A stretch of DNA of 64,000 nt, from contig JAEXRH010000008.1 of assembly GCA_023438065.1 (NCBI GenBank), forward strand, positions 248,001 to 312,000, in the 5' to 3' direction. The position numbers were made by a program, and so were the translations under genes. Below, one piece after another: positions 32,825 to 42,166 of the stretch. Origin of the DNA: Spirochaetota bacterium (GTDB lineage: Bacteria > Spirochaetota > Spirochaetia > Treponematales > Treponemataceae). Positions within the stretch are counted from its first letter, which is position 1, and each line of letters opens with the position of its first letter. Below the pieces are notes generated by a model. The model was not told the DNA's origin and did not search any database. It worked only from the letters and a program-made list of their open reading frames with translations.

Positions 32825-32854
32825 TTGACCCCCGTACGGTGAAATTAGTATCTT
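32825..32854 (+). promoter_or_regulatory. Promoter of grpE-dnaK-dnaJ
   Basis: TTGACC (32825-32830), an 18-nt spacer and TATCTT (32849-32854). This is a housekeeping-type promoter. I see no CIRCE element (TTAGCACTC-N9-GAGTGCTAA) between nudC and grpE, so HrcA control at this site is not supported. Confidence 0.5.
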
Positions 32855-32870
32855 TTTTTCGAGGTTGTTG

Positions 32871-33566
32871 ATGAAGAAACACGCAGAACATGAAGCCGAG
32901 GTCCCTGTCCCCGAGACCATGCCCGAGGGTGCAGCACCCGAGCAGGCCGAGAAAGGAAACGGGGAGGCTCGGTGTACCGAGGCGAAAGCCGCAACCCCTG
33001 ACGCGAAGGATGCGCCGGACAACGGAGGCGCTTCTGCCGGAAAAGCGGCCGACGCGGGCCCGAAAACGCCCGCTCCCGAGGACCGGATCGCGGAGCTCGA
33101 GAAGAAATGCGCCGAGCTTCAGGATCAGTACCTCCGCAAGGCGGCCGATTTCGACAATTACCGGAAGCGGATGATCAAGGAAAAGCAGGACGCGATCGAT
33201 TACGCGAACGCGAGCCTGCTCGTCGACCTTGTCCAGGTCCTTGACGACTTTGACCGGGCGCTCCAGTCGATGAGCGCGCCCGCGCCCGCCGAGGGAAACC
33301 ATGCTTCGGCGATGGCCGACGGGGTCGCGATGATCCGAAAGCAGCTCGGCGGTATGCTCGAGTCAAAATACGGACTCGCGTATTACCCCTCGAAGGGAAC
33401 GTCCTTTGACCCGATGATCCACGAGGCGATCGGGAGCGTCCCGTCGCCCGAGGTGAAGGAACCGACCGTCGCCGACGAGTTCGTGAAGGGCTACAAGCTC
33501 AAGGACCGGGTTATCCGGGTCGCGAAGGTGATGGTTCAGATGCCGGTCGAGAATCCCGGCCCGTAG
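32871..33566 (+). CDS. grpE: Nucleotide exchange factor GrpE
   Basis: DnaK nucleotide exchange factor, 231 residues. The first ~65 residues are a low-complexity acidic, Ala/Pro-rich tail. Then come a long coiled coil (RIAELEKKCAELQDQYLRKA), the family core ADFDNYRKRM, and the C-terminal beta wing (SFDPMIHEAIGSV; VKGYKLKDRVIRVAKVMV). The ATG at 32871 follows GAGG by 6 nt; an in-frame TTG at 32865 is less likely. It is the first gene of the chaperone operon. Confidence 0.95.
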   Translation: MKKHAEHEAEVPVPETMPEGAAPEQAEKGNGEARCTEAKAATPDAKDAPDNGGASAGKAADAGPKTPAPEDRIAELEKKCAELQDQYLRKAADFDNYRKRMIKEKQDAIDYANASLLVDLVQVLDDFDRALQSMSAPAPAEGNHASAMADGVAMIRKQLGGMLESKYGLAYYPSKGTSFDPMIHEAIGSVPSPEVKEPTVADEFVKGYKLKDRVIRVAKVMVQMPVENPGP

Positions 33567-33585
33567 GCCCGAGATTCTCGACTTG

Positions 33586-33714
33586 GGAGTTTACGAAGCG
33601 AAGCTTCGTAAACTCCACGGGCGCGCAAGCGCCACGGGCTCGACGCCCTGATGCTCGACTCGGAGTTTACGAAGCGAAGCTTCGTAAACTCCACGGAGCG
33701 TTAGCTCCACGGGC
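33586..33714. repeat. Two-copy structured repeat between grpE and dnaK
   Basis: Two identical 31-bp palindromes (33586-33616 and 33662-33692; arms GGAGTTTACGAAGC, loop GAA) lie 76 bp apart. Each is followed by ACGG, a small 5-bp-stem tetraloop hairpin and ACGGGC. The small stems differ (GGCGC-GCAA-GCGCC at 33620-33633; GGAGC-GTTA-GCTCC at 33695-33708) but both pair perfectly. CTCGAC occurs before each copy. No gene lies in 33567-33781. Confidence 0.8.
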
Positions 33715-33781
33715 CCGGCGAAGATGATTTTTTTGCGCGGAAACCGCGCGATAACCGGCTAAATAAAGGAGACTATATACT

Positions 33782-35740
33782 ATGGGAAAGATTATCGGTA
33801 TTGACCTCGGAACGACCAATTCGTGCGTCGCGGTCATGGAAGGCGGCGAACCCGTCGTCATCCAGAACTCTGAGGGTGGACGCACCACCCCGTCGATCGT
33901 CGGCTTTACCGCCAAGGGCGAGCGCGTTGTCGGTCAGCCCGCGAAAAACCAGATGATCACCAATCCCGACAAGACCGTCTACTCGATCAAGCGCTTCATC
34001 GGCCATCGCTACGGCGAGCTCACCGGCGAGGCGAAGCTGGTTCCCTATAAAGTCACCCCCCAGGGCGACGACGTCCGCGTCGATATCGACGGAAAGCTCT
34101 ATTCCGCCCAAGAGATCAGCGCCTTCATCCTCCAGAAGATGAAGAAGACCGCCGAGGACTATCTCGGCGAGGAAGTTACCGAGGCGGTCATTACCGTACC
34201 CGCGTACTTCAACGACGCCCAGCGCCAGGCGACCAAGGACGCCGGCAAGATCGCCGGCCTCGAGGTCAAGCGCATCATCAACGAGCCGACCGCGGCCTCG
34301 CTCGCCTTCGGCTTCAACAAGGACTCCAAGAAGGAAAAGACCATCGCCGTGTACGACTTGGGCGGCGGTACCTTCGATATTTCCATTCTCGAGCTCGGCG
34401 ACGGCGTCTTCGAGGTCAAGTCCACGAACGGCGACACCCACCTCGGCGGCGACGACTGGGACAGGCGCATCATGAACTGGCTCGTCGACGAGTTCAAGAA
34501 CGACTCCGGCATCGATCTTTCCAAGGACCGCATGGCCCTCCAGCGCCTCCGCGAGGCCGCCGAGAAGGCGAAGATCGAGCTTTCCGCCGTCACGAATACC
34601 GAGATCAACCTCCCGTTCATCACCGCGGACGCGTCGGGCCCGAAGCACCTCCAGAAGAGCCTTTCCCGCGCGAAGTTCGAGCAGATGACCGAGGACCTCT
34701 TCGAGCGCACCAAGGAGCCCTGCCGGAAGGCCGTCAAGGACGCCGGGATCAGCGTTGACCAGATCGACGAGATCCTGCTCGTCGGCGGTTCCACCCGCAT
34801 GCCGAAGGTTCTCGAGATCGTGAAGGCCCTCTTCGGCAAGGAAGGCTCGAAGGCCGTCAACCCGGACGAGGCCGTCGCGATCGGCGCGGCGATCCAGGGC
34901 GGTATCCTCGGCGGCGACGTGAAGGACGTGCTCCTTCTCGACGTTACCCCGCTTTCGCTCGGCATCGAGACGATGGGCGGCGTATTCACCCGACTCATCA
35001 ATCGCAACACGACCATCCCGACCCGCAAGAGCCAGGTCTTCTCGACCGCGGCCGACGGGCAGACCGCCGTTTCCATCCATGTCCTCCAGGGCGAGCGCGA
35101 AATGGCCGCGCAGAACCGCACCCTCGGCAAGTTCGACCTCGTCGGCATCCCCGCCGCACCGCGCGGAGTGCCGCAGATCGAGGTTACCTTCGACATCGAC
35201 GCGAACGGCATCGTCCACGTCACCGCGAAGGACCTCGGCACGGGTAAGGAGCAAAAGATCCGCATCGAGAGCTCCTCGGGGCTTTCCGAGAGCGAGATCG
35301 ACCGCATGGTCAAGGAAGCGGAGGCGAACGCCGCCGCCGACAAGGCCGAGCGCGAGAAGGTCGACACCCGCAACGAGGCCGACGCGATGATCTACCAGAC
35401 CGAGAAGACCCTCAAGGAGCTCGGCGACAAGGTCGGTCAGGCCGACAAGGACAAGATCGAGGCCGCGGTGGCCGCGCTCAAGAAGGAAATCGAGGGCGGC
35501 AACATCGAGGGCATCAAGGCGAAGACCGAGGAGCTCAAGCAGGCTTCCTACAAGATCGCCGAGGAGATGTACAAGCAGCAGGGCGCGTCCGGCCAGGGAC
35601 CGCAAGGCGGTCCGGACATGGGCGGCTCGGGCGGCGAAGGCTTCTCGGGCGCGGGCGCCTCGGCGAACGCGGGACCCAACAAGGGTTCCGCCGACGACGT
35701 GGACTACGAAGTGGTCAACGACGACGACAAGAAGAACTGA
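33782..35740 (+). CDS. dnaK: Chaperone protein DnaK (Hsp70)
   Basis: ATP-dependent protein-folding chaperone, 652 residues. The nucleotide-binding domain has [35 protein letters not shown] and [14 protein letters not shown]. The substrate-binding domain follows from ~residue 390 ([18 protein letters not shown]). The C-terminal lid ends in a Gly-rich, acidic tail ([12 protein letters not shown]). AAAGGAG lies 10 nt before the ATG. It sits between grpE and dnaJ; both gaps are filled with palindromic elements. Confidence 0.99.
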   Translation: MGKIIGIDLGTTNSCVAVMEGGEPVVIQNSEGGRTTPSIVGFTAKGERVVGQPAKNQMITNPDKTVYSIKRFIGHRYGELTGEAKLVPYKVTPQGDDVRVDIDGKLYSAQEISAFILQKMKKTAEDYLGEEVTEAVITVPAYFNDAQRQATKDAGKIAGLEVKRIINEPTAASLAFGFNKDSKKEKTIAVYDLGGGTFDISILELGDGVFEVKSTNGDTHLGGDDWDRRIMNWLVDEFKNDSGIDLSKDRMALQRLREAAEKAKIELSAVTNTEINLPFITADASGPKHLQKSLSRAKFEQMTEDLFERTKEPCRKAVKDAGISVDQIDEILLVGGSTRMPKVLEIVKALFGKEGSKAVNPDEAVAIGAAIQGGILGGDVKDVLLLDVTPLSLGIETMGGVFTRLINRNTTIPTRKSQVFSTAADGQTAVSIHVLQGEREMAAQNRTLGKFDLVGIPAAPRGVPQIEVTFDIDANGIVHVTAKDLGTGKEQKIRIESSSGLSESEIDRMVKEAEANAAADKAEREKVDTRNEADAMIYQTEKTLKELGDKVGQADKDKIEAAVAALKKEIEGGNIEGIKAKTEELKQASYKIAEEMYKQQGASGQGPQGGPDMGGSGGEGFSGAGASANAGPNKGSADDVDYEVVNDDDKKN

Positions 35741-35765
35741 CGAGCGCGCGGTCGCGCTGCTGAAG

Positions 35766-35841
35766 AATCCGGGGCGAAGGATCGCCTTTACGGGATACCC
35801 TTTGGGGTGTCCCGTAAAGCGAGTTCTCGACGTTCCGGATT
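35766..35841. repeat. Nested palindrome between dnaK and dnaJ
   Basis: Outer arms AATCCGG (35766-35772) and CCGGATT (35835-35841) enclose an inner hairpin with 15-bp arms (35786-35800 CTTTACGGGATACCC; 35805-35819, one G-U pair) and a TTTG loop. GAGTTCTCGACGTT joins them on the right. The plus strand continues with six T residues in all, so it may also act as a terminator, and a TATAGT promoter for dnaJ follows at 35850-35855. Confidence 0.65.
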
Positions 35842-35849
35842 TTTTGGCG

Positions 35850-35855
35850 TATAGT
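35850..35855 (+). promoter_or_regulatory. Possible internal promoter of dnaJ
   Basis: TATAGT, 29 nt before the GTG start of dnaJ and after the hairpin. A TCGACG lies 17 nt upstream as a weak -35. It would let dnaJ be made apart from dnaK. Confidence 0.4.
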
Positions 35856-35884
35856 GCGATCATCCTTTGAGACTGGAGTCCCCC

Positions 35885-37018
35885 GTGGCAGCGAAAAGAG
35901 ATTATTACGAAGTTCTTGGCGTGGCGAAAAACGCCTCAAAAGACGAAATCAAGAAGGGCTACCGGAAACTCGCGATCCAATACCATCCCGACAAAAACCC
36001 CGGCGACCACGCCGCCGAGGAGAAATTCAAGGAAGCGACCGAGGCCTACGAGGTCCTTTCCGACGACCAGAAACGCCAGATCTACGACCAATACGGGCAC
36101 GCGGGGCTCGAGGGCATGGGCGGCCCGGGAGGCCCCGGCGGCTTCGACCCGAGCGCCTTCCAGGGCTTCGAGGACATCTTCGGCGACTTCGGCGGGATCT
36201 TCGAAAACCTCTTCGGGGGCGGCGGCGGGTCGCGGCGGCGCGGTCACGGCGGCGCCCAGGCCGGCGCGAGCCTTCGCTACGACCTTCAGATCGACTTCCG
36301 CGACGCCGTCTACGGCACCAAGGCCGAAGTCCAGTATTCCCGGAACGAGACGTGCGGGGCCTGCAAGGGCACGGGCGCCTCGGGCGGCTCGGGCAGGAAG
36401 ATGTGTTCTACCTGCCAGGGCGCGGGTCAGGTCAGGCACAGCTCGGGCTTTTTCTCGATCGCTTCCCCGTGCCCGACCTGCCATGGCGAGGGCACGATCA
36501 TCGAAAACCCCTGCCGCGAATGCGCGGGCTCGGGCGTCCAGAAGAAACGGCAGAAGATCCTCGTGACGATCCCCCCGGGGGTCGAGGACGGCAAGCGCAT
36601 AAACATCCCCCGACAGGGCGACGCGGGTACCGCGGGCGGTCCCTACGGCGACCTCTTCGTGTTCATCCGCGTGAAGGCCGACACCCATTTCGAGCGCTCG
36701 GGCGCCGATCTCTATTGCGCGATCCCGATATCAATGACGCAGGCGGCCCTCGGCGCCGAGATCACCATCACCGCGCTCGACGGGAAGCAGCTCAAGCTCA
36801 AGGTTCCGTCGGGAACCCAGAGCGGAAAGCTTCTCCGGATCAGGGAGGAAGGCGTTCCCGTCGCGAGCGGCCGCAAGGGAGACCTTTACATCAAGGTGAT
36901 CGTCCGCGTTCCGACGAAACTTTCCTCGAAGGCGAAATCCCTCCTTGAAGAGGTTTCGCGCCTCGAGGGCGAGAACTCGTCGCCCGAGCCGGTCCTTCTC
37001 GAGGAGCTTCATACCTGA
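35885..37018 (+). CDS. dnaJ: Co-chaperone DnaJ (Hsp40)
   Basis: 377 residues with the full type I layout: J domain (residues ~4-70, with YHPDKNPGD containing HPD), Gly/Phe-rich region (~75-125, [14 protein letters not shown]), four CxxCxGxG-type zinc motifs ([32 protein letters not shown]), and C-terminal substrate-binding domains. It stimulates the DnaK ATPase. The GTG at 35885 follows GGAG by 6 nt and begins the J domain ([12 protein letters not shown]). A terminator closes the operon 7 bp after the stop. Confidence 0.97.
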   Translation: MAAKRDYYEVLGVAKNASKDEIKKGYRKLAIQYHPDKNPGDHAAEEKFKEATEAYEVLSDDQKRQIYDQYGHAGLEGMGGPGGPGGFDPSAFQGFEDIFGDFGGIFENLFGGGGGSRRRGHGGAQAGASLRYDLQIDFRDAVYGTKAEVQYSRNETCGACKGTGASGGSGRKMCSTCQGAGQVRHSSGFFSIASPCPTCHGEGTIIENPCRECAGSGVQKKRQKILVTIPPGVEDGKRINIPRQGDAGTAGGPYGDLFVFIRVKADTHFERSGADLYCAIPISMTQAALGAEITITALDGKQLKLKVPSGTQSGKLLRIREEGVPVASGRKGDLYIKVIVRVPTKLSSKAKSLLEEVSRLEGENSSPEPVLLEELHT

Positions 37019-37024
37019 GCGATA

Positions 37025-37054
37025 GCCGCGGAAATGCCTCCGCGGCCTTTTTTT
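37025..37054 (+). terminator. Intrinsic terminator of the chaperone operon
   Basis: GCCGCGGA (37025-37032) and TCCGCGGC (37039-37046) form an 8-bp stem with a 6-nt loop, followed by C and seven T residues, just after the dnaJ stop codon. Confidence 0.9.
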
Positions 37055-37075
37055 CACCGCAAATCCGCCGATATA

Positions 37076-37084
37076 TGGTATAAT
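37076..37084 (+). promoter_or_regulatory. Extended -10 promoter of the second partner-switching operon
   Basis: TGGTATAAT is a perfect TATAAT with the TGn extension. It gives a leader of about 140 nt before the ATG at 37231, in which I see no known riboswitch. Confidence 0.6.
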
Positions 37085-37230
37085 CGGAGTCGCTGACTGG
37101 CTTATGGCGCCAGGGGAATCGGCGGTCGCTGTTTTTCAGGATGGAACGGCGGCTCGGTTTCGGCGTTCCCGGATAACCGATCCAAAGACGGGGATTGCCC
37201 GAGACTCTCACCTTCAAGAGGTACATCAGG

Positions 37231-38613
37231 ATGATCCAATCCCGGAAACGGCTTTCCAAGCTCGCGATCGACGCCTTCGTCGGTCTCGTTTTTTCCTACT
37301 TCATGTTCATTCTCTATCCCGAGTTCGACTTCGTGGGGCAATTCGTGTGCTCGGCGATCGTTTTCTTCATCGCCGCCACCGTCGCCTCGCTCGTTACCCG
37401 GGAGATCTGGGCGCGTCAGGAGTACAGCGTGTTCGGCGTCGGCGACACGAGGCTCCTCGTTCGATTCGTCGATCGGCTCAGGTTCTCGTACACCATCGAG
37501 GACCTGATCGACTCGATTCAGACCGTCCTCGAGCACGACGCCGACAGTTCCGTCCTGTACGTGAACGCGGAGAATTCGTACGTCATCTACAACAGCACCA
37601 CGCGGATCGCGACCGATCCGAATACCCTCGAGGTTCTTTCCCGGAACTTCACCGAGACCTGGCCCGACGGGTTTTACCTCATCGACGAGGAGCTCGGCCT
37701 CGTGTCGGATTTCAAGCGCGCGCGCGGTTTCTTCCTCGTGTACGGCAAACTCCACTTCTACGTGATGTGCCGCTACATGAAGGTGTTCGATGAAAGCGTG
37801 TTCGCCTCCCTCCAGTACGAATTCGCGAATTTCCAGAAGCGCACGAAGACGATCACCCAGCTCACGGCGATCTCGGAACTCGCGAAGGAATGGGACATGG
37901 TCGCCGAGACGCAGATGTCCTTCCTTCCGCAGACGATGCCCGATATCCCGAAGCTCGATATCGCCTCGTATTTCCGCCCGCTCGTCAACGTCTCGGGCGA
38001 CTTCTACGACGTCATTCCGCTCGACGAGAACCGAACCTTCTTCCTTCTCGGCGACGTTTCCGGAAAAGGTCTCGCGTCCGCGCTCATCATGGGCGTCATC
38101 ATCAACACCGTAAAGATCATCGAGAACAAGGAAGACCTCCCCGCGGTCGTTCGGGCGATCGACACCGCCATCAAGAGCATGCACCTCCAGGACAAGTACG
38201 CCGTTCTCTTCATCGGCATCGTCGACACGAAGGCCATGAAGATCCGGTACGTCAACGCCTCGATGGCGGATCCCATCATCATCACCCGCGCGCCCGACGG
38301 CTACAAGATCAAGCCGCTCGGATCCTCGTGCAGCCTCGTCGGCATCATCGATCTCGACGAGATCGTGCAGGCCGAGATGCCCCTCTATCGCGGCGACGTG
38401 ATACTCATGGCCTCCGACGGCGTTTCGGAGGTCATGGACGACTCCGGCGTGGAGCTCGGCGATACCGAGCTCTACATGAATACCGTGAAGAACAGCGCCC
38501 ACAAGAGCGCGAAGCATTTCGTCAACGACATCGCCGATCTGGTCCTCTCGTATAACGGCGACAAGAAACTGCGCGACGACGTGACCATGCTCGTCGCGAA
38601 GATCGAGGAGTAA
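37231..38613 (+). CDS. Membrane-anchored SpoIIE-type protein phosphatase
   Basis: 460 residues. Two N-terminal membrane helices (AIDAFVGLVFSYFMFILYP and FVCSAIVFFIAATVASLV) are followed by a GAF-like region (~residues 60-200) and a SpoIIE/PP2C domain with VNVSGDFYDVI, LLGDVSGKGLASAL, LMASDGVSEVM and LRDDVTMLV. All metal aspartates are present. It should dephosphorylate the STAS protein encoded at 40760-41086. The ATG at 37231 has AGAGG 9 nt upstream. The next phosphatase gene starts 2 nt after its stop. Confidence 0.9.
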   Translation: MIQSRKRLSKLAIDAFVGLVFSYFMFILYPEFDFVGQFVCSAIVFFIAATVASLVTREIWARQEYSVFGVGDTRLLVRFVDRLRFSYTIEDLIDSIQTVLEHDADSSVLYVNAENSYVIYNSTTRIATDPNTLEVLSRNFTETWPDGFYLIDEELGLVSDFKRARGFFLVYGKLHFYVMCRYMKVFDESVFASLQYEFANFQKRTKTITQLTAISELAKEWDMVAETQMSFLPQTMPDIPKLDIASYFRPLVNVSGDFYDVIPLDENRTFFLLGDVSGKGLASALIMGVIINTVKIIENKEDLPAVVRAIDTAIKSMHLQDKYAVLFIGIVDTKAMKIRYVNASMADPIIITRAPDGYKIKPLGSSCSLVGIIDLDEIVQAEMPLYRGDVILMASDGVSEVMDDSGVELGDTELYMNTVKNSAHKSAKHFVNDIADLVLSYNGDKKLRDDVTMLVAKIEE

Positions 38614-38615
38614 CC

Positions 38616-40745
38616 ATGAGCCTGCTCATATTCTGCTACATACTTGCCGCGTTCCTTTTCTTCTTCTCCTGGTGGCTCGACTCTCGCGCCGAAAAGGTCG
38701 ACGGCGCCGTCACGAGCGTCGCGATGGCCTCAGCGATCGTTACCCTTTTCGCCGGGCTCTCCGCGAACCTCGCGTACATGGATCATCTGACGATGAGCGC
38801 GCACGCGCTGAAGCTCTGCTTCATGGTGCTTGCCTTCGTGACCCTCTCGCTGCTCAAGTACGCGTTCACCGCGCCGTATCAGCCGAAAAGCCCCGCCCTT
38901 AACGTCGTCGTGACGATATTCACCCTGTTCGCGGGATACCTTCTCGTCGCCACGGTGAAGGGTATCTATCAGGACGCGTATGGCCGTTTCCAGCTCTCGA
39001 CCGTCCCGTTCTTCGGGGTGATGGACGGGTTCCAGCTGTACGCGCTCGTGTATCTCATCGCGGTCCCGGCGCTCGCCGTTCTCGTGATGCTCCTGCGCGC
39101 CCTCGGGCTCAGGAGCCGGATCTATCGGCAGCGGCTTCTCCTCATCGCGATATCGGTGTGCGCGGGCTATTTCGTTTCATGGCTCATTTACCGTTTCGCG
39201 GGCGGGTACGCGTGGGCGATGCCGCTCATTCCCTTCGGCCTTGCCGTCGCGCTCCTCCTCATCTACCAGGCGATCTCGGTAACGACCCTTTTCGACCGGA
39301 CGCTCATCGTCGCGACCGTCGTCAACTTCGCGGTCATCAGCCTCGTCACGAGCCTTTCCGTCGGAATCCTTACCACCGTATCCTATCGCGCGTTCGAGAG
39401 CGTGCCCTTTATCGTCCTCCTGCTCGTCGTGGCCGTGATGGCCTTCCTTACCATACGCGAGTGGCTCTCGCACCGGATCCGCAAGTACGTCAGGGTCGGA
39501 AGCGACTACGAGCTCGACCTCGAGACTGCCCTCGACGAGATCGACTACACCGGCGGCGTCGACGGCGTCATCAAGGGCGTGTCCGAGGCGCTCAGGGAAC
39601 ACGTCGAGACGAGCACCATCGAGATCATGGTGTCCGACGACAAGTCGAAGCTCAGGACCGTGTTCTCGACCACCGAGGCGAAGCACGAGATCGCCATCGA
39701 GAACAAGGCTATCGACTTCCTTCTCAGCCACAACGACTCGATCGTCCTCAAGACCCAGGCGATCACGAATCACGTGTACGCGGACATTAAGGCGGATCTC
39801 CTGAAGATATTCGAGATCGCGCACGCGGACGCGTTCATACTCATCCGCGAGGGACACCGCGTCGTCGGAATCATTCTCCTCGGTCCCAAACGCCGCGGCG
39901 CCGATTACACGGATTACGATTTCCGCGTCCTCACGAAACTGTACTCGAATTTCTTCCTCGTCCTCTATTACCTCAAGAACATCGCGAACGAGTCGGTCGT
40001 CCTCACGGTCGACCGCGAGATCGAGTTCTCCGGCCAGGTCATTTCCTCGATTCAGGAAAACATCGATCGCATCAGCCACGAGAAGATCGACGTGGATTTC
40101 ATCACGAGATCGGCGCGAAAGCTCGGCGGCGACTTCATCGACTTCATCAAGCTCGGTCAGGACAAGTATCTTTTCGTCATGGGCGACGTCTCGGGCAAGG
40201 GCCTCAACGCGAGCATGTCGATGGTCATCCTCAAGTCGGTGCTGCGGACCTTCCTCACCGAGACGAGCGATTTCAAGAAGCTCGTCGTGAAGGTAAACCT
40301 TTTCATTAAGAACAACCTGCCGAAGGGAACTTTCTTCGCGGGCGTTTTCGGCCTCATCGACTTCAACACTAACACGATGTACTACATCAACTGCGGCGTT
40401 CCCGCGATGTTCCTGTACACCGCGGCGTACAACAACGCGATCGAGATCCAGGGCGACGGCAGGGTTCTCGGGTTCGTCCGCGACGTGTCGAAGTACCTCA
40501 AGGTCAAGAAGATCGTCCTCAATGCCCAGGATATCATCCTCCTGACGACTGACGGCTTGGTCGATTCGACGAACCTCCGCGGGGAACGGTTCGGCAAGGA
40601 TCGCGTACAGCGCCTTCTGCTCGACAACCGGTCGTATCCCGCGGGGCGCATGGCGCAGTTCATGTGCGACAGCCTGTCGGATTTCGTCTCGCGCGAGCTT
40701 GAGGACGACATAACCGTGCTCGTGTTCAAATACTTGTCCAAATGA
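38616..40745 (+). CDS. Multi-pass membrane SpoIIE phosphatase with GAF domain
   Basis: 709 residues. About eight hydrophobic helices in residues ~1-290 form a receptor-like membrane domain, followed by a GAF-type region (~320-460, with HRVVGIILLGPKRRG) and a SpoIIE/PP2C catalytic domain (~490-709) carrying KLGGDFIDFIKL, VMGDVSGKGLNASM, LLTTDGLVDS and LEDDITVLVF. This couples a membrane signal to dephosphorylation of a STAS partner. It lies 2 nt after the first phosphatase gene and 14 nt before the STAS gene. The ligand is unknown. Confidence 0.9.
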   Translation: MSLLIFCYILAAFLFFFSWWLDSRAEKVDGAVTSVAMASAIVTLFAGLSANLAYMDHLTMSAHALKLCFMVLAFVTLSLLKYAFTAPYQPKSPALNVVVTIFTLFAGYLLVATVKGIYQDAYGRFQLSTVPFFGVMDGFQLYALVYLIAVPALAVLVMLLRALGLRSRIYRQRLLLIAISVCAGYFVSWLIYRFAGGYAWAMPLIPFGLAVALLLIYQAISVTTLFDRTLIVATVVNFAVISLVTSLSVGILTTVSYRAFESVPFIVLLLVVAVMAFLTIREWLSHRIRKYVRVGSDYELDLETALDEIDYTGGVDGVIKGVSEALREHVETSTIEIMVSDDKSKLRTVFSTTEAKHEIAIENKAIDFLLSHNDSIVLKTQAITNHVYADIKADLLKIFEIAHADAFILIREGHRVVGIILLGPKRRGADYTDYDFRVLTKLYSNFFLVLYYLKNIANESVVLTVDREIEFSGQVISSIQENIDRISHEKIDVDFITRSARKLGGDFIDFIKLGQDKYLFVMGDVSGKGLNASMSMVILKSVLRTFLTETSDFKKLVVKVNLFIKNNLPKGTFFAGVFGLIDFNTNTMYYINCGVPAMFLYTAAYNNAIEIQGDGRVLGFVRDVSKYLKVKKIVLNAQDIILLTTDGLVDSTNLRGERFGKDRVQRLLLDNRSYPAGRMAQFMCDSLSDFVSRELEDDITVLVFKYLSK

Positions 40746-40759
40746 GAGGCTAGGAGCAA

Positions 40760-41086
40760 ATGGAAAACATCGCAATCGTCGAGAAAAACGGTCCGAACTA
40801 CGCGCTGCTCGAGGTCGCCGGAACCATCAATTCGTATACCTATACCGAATTCCAGGCGAAGGTATACTCGCTCATCAAGCAGACGAATCTCGTGCTTGAC
40901 CTTTCGCGCGTCGTCAATCTTTCCTCGTCGGGGCTCGGCGTTCTCATGGCCGCCCTCGACGACGGGGAGTCCCTCGGCAACAAGCTCTACATCATGAAGC
41001 CTTCCGAGGTCGTCCGGCTCGCCATCGAGTCGACGGGCTTCAGCGAGCTTTTCACCGTGATATTCTCGCTAACCGAAGTGATCTGA
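40760..41086 (+). CDS. STAS-domain anti-anti-sigma factor
   Basis: A 108-residue STAS protein; the phosphorylation loop is NLSSSGLGVLMAAL with Ser at the expected site. It is preceded by two membrane phosphatases and followed 14 nt later by a GHKL-like protein, the classic RsbV-RsbW arrangement. AGGAG lies 6 nt before the ATG. Confidence 0.93.
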   Translation: MENIAIVEKNGPNYALLEVAGTINSYTYTEFQAKVYSLIKQTNLVLDLSRVVNLSSSGLGVLMAALDDGESLGNKLYIMKPSEVVRLAIESTGFSELFTVIFSLTEVI

Positions 41087-41100
41087 CGGGCATCCGTTCC

Positions 41101-41493
41101 ATGCGCCGCGCGATCTGGCTTGCGCCAAGGCTCGAAAACCTTTCCGTCCTCGAGCGCTTCATCGCGCGGTGCGATTTTCTCGATTCGACGATCAGGGACA
41201 AGGCGACCCTGGTGAGCACCGAGTTTTTCGACAACATCGTCATGCATTCGAGGCCCTGCACTTCCTGCAGGGTTTACCTTTCCGTTACCCGCTCCGACGC
41301 GACGCGAATCGTCATTCGCTACAGCACGAGAAATTTCGACGAGATGCTCCGCGGGACCAAGTCGGCGCATCCCCATTACGACGCCCTCTCCGACCGATAC
41401 CGGGGATTGGGTCTCGTCATGTGCAGGAACCTTTCGCAATCGATCGAGTATAAAAAGGGCTTGCTCAGGAGTACCATAGTCATTATCCTGTAA
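41101..41493 (+). CDS. Degenerate GHKL ATPase-like protein (anti-sigma/switch partner)
   Basis: 130 residues of RsbW/SpoIIAB-like fold: an N-box-like STEFFDNIVMHS and a G2-like RGLGLVMCRNL near the end. The expected DxGxG G1 box is absent; the corresponding stretch reads VIRYSTRNFDEM. It may therefore bind its STAS partner without efficient kinase activity, or use an unusual site. It lies 14 nt after the STAS gene and 4 nt before the HAD gene. No clear ribosome site is seen. Assignment rests on context plus partial motifs. Confidence 0.7.
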   Translation: MRRAIWLAPRLENLSVLERFIARCDFLDSTIRDKATLVSTEFFDNIVMHSRPCTSCRVYLSVTRSDATRIVIRYSTRNFDEMLRGTKSAHPHYDALSDRYRGLGLVMCRNLSQSIEYKKGLLRSTIVIIL

Positions 41494-41497
41494 CGGT

Positions 41498-42166
41498 ATG
41501 CGACGCGAGTTAATTGCTTTTTTCGACGTAGATCACACCATCACCCGGCGCGCGACGGCCATGGCCTTCATCAAGGTCTGCATGAGACGACGGTTTATCA
41601 AATGGTGGTATCTTCTCGCGGCGCCCGCGCTGTTCGTGATGTACCGCTTTTTCAGCGTCAAGATGGAATCGCTTTTCGCCCTGAGCCTCCCGCGTCTGAG
41701 CGGGAGGACCCGCGCGGAATTCGAGGACGTCGCCCGCGAGGCCTTCGATCGGTATCTCTCGCGAGCCCTGTATCCGGGAGCGGTCCGCGAGATCGCCGAT
41801 TTGCGGCGAAGGGGCGTGCGCGTCATCCTCGCGACGTCGGCGCCCTTCGAGGCCGTGTATCCCCTCGCGCAGCATTGCGGGGTCCCCGCTTCCGACGTCG
41901 TCGCGACGCAATTCGCGTACTCTGACGGCGTGTTCGAGGGGCGCATCATGGGGAAGCCGGTCTTTTCCGAGGGGAAGTACGGCATCATTCGCGATTTCGC
42001 CGCTCGAAGCGGGATCGACCTGCAACTGTGCTCGTTCTATTCGGACAGCGTGCATGACGTGCCGCTCCTCGAGTCCGTGGGCTATCCCGTCGCGGCGAAT
42101 CCCGATTTCAGGCTTTTCATGGTCGCGCGGCGTCGGGGATGGCCAATCAAGGATTTCGAGAAATGA
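41498..42166 (+). CDS. HAD-IB family phosphatase (SerB-like)
   Basis: 222 residues with HAD motif I FFDVDHTIT (DxDxT), motif II ATSAPFE, a lysine near SEGKYGI and motif IV YSDSVHDVPLLESVG. The cap region is hydrophobic and basic (FIKWWYLLAAPALFVMYRFF), as in HAD-IB members that act on membrane-related phosphates. The substrate is unknown. It is the last-but-one gene of the partner-switching operon; its stop overlaps the peptidase start (ATGA). Confidence 0.88.
   Translation: MRRELIAFFDVDHTITRRATAMAFIKVCMRRRFIKWWYLLAAPALFVMYRFFSVKMESLFALSLPRLSGRTRAEFEDVAREAFDRYLSRALYPGAVREIADLRRRGVRVILATSAPFEAVYPLAQHCGVPASDVVATQFAYSDGVFEGRIMGKPVFSEGKYGIIRDFAARSGIDLQLCSFYSDSVHDVPLLESVGYPVAANPDFRLFMVARRRGWPIKDFEK

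Noticed and set aside
32814..32870. CIRCE element before grpE
   Set aside because: No TTAGCACTC-N9-GAGTGCTAA or close variant is present.
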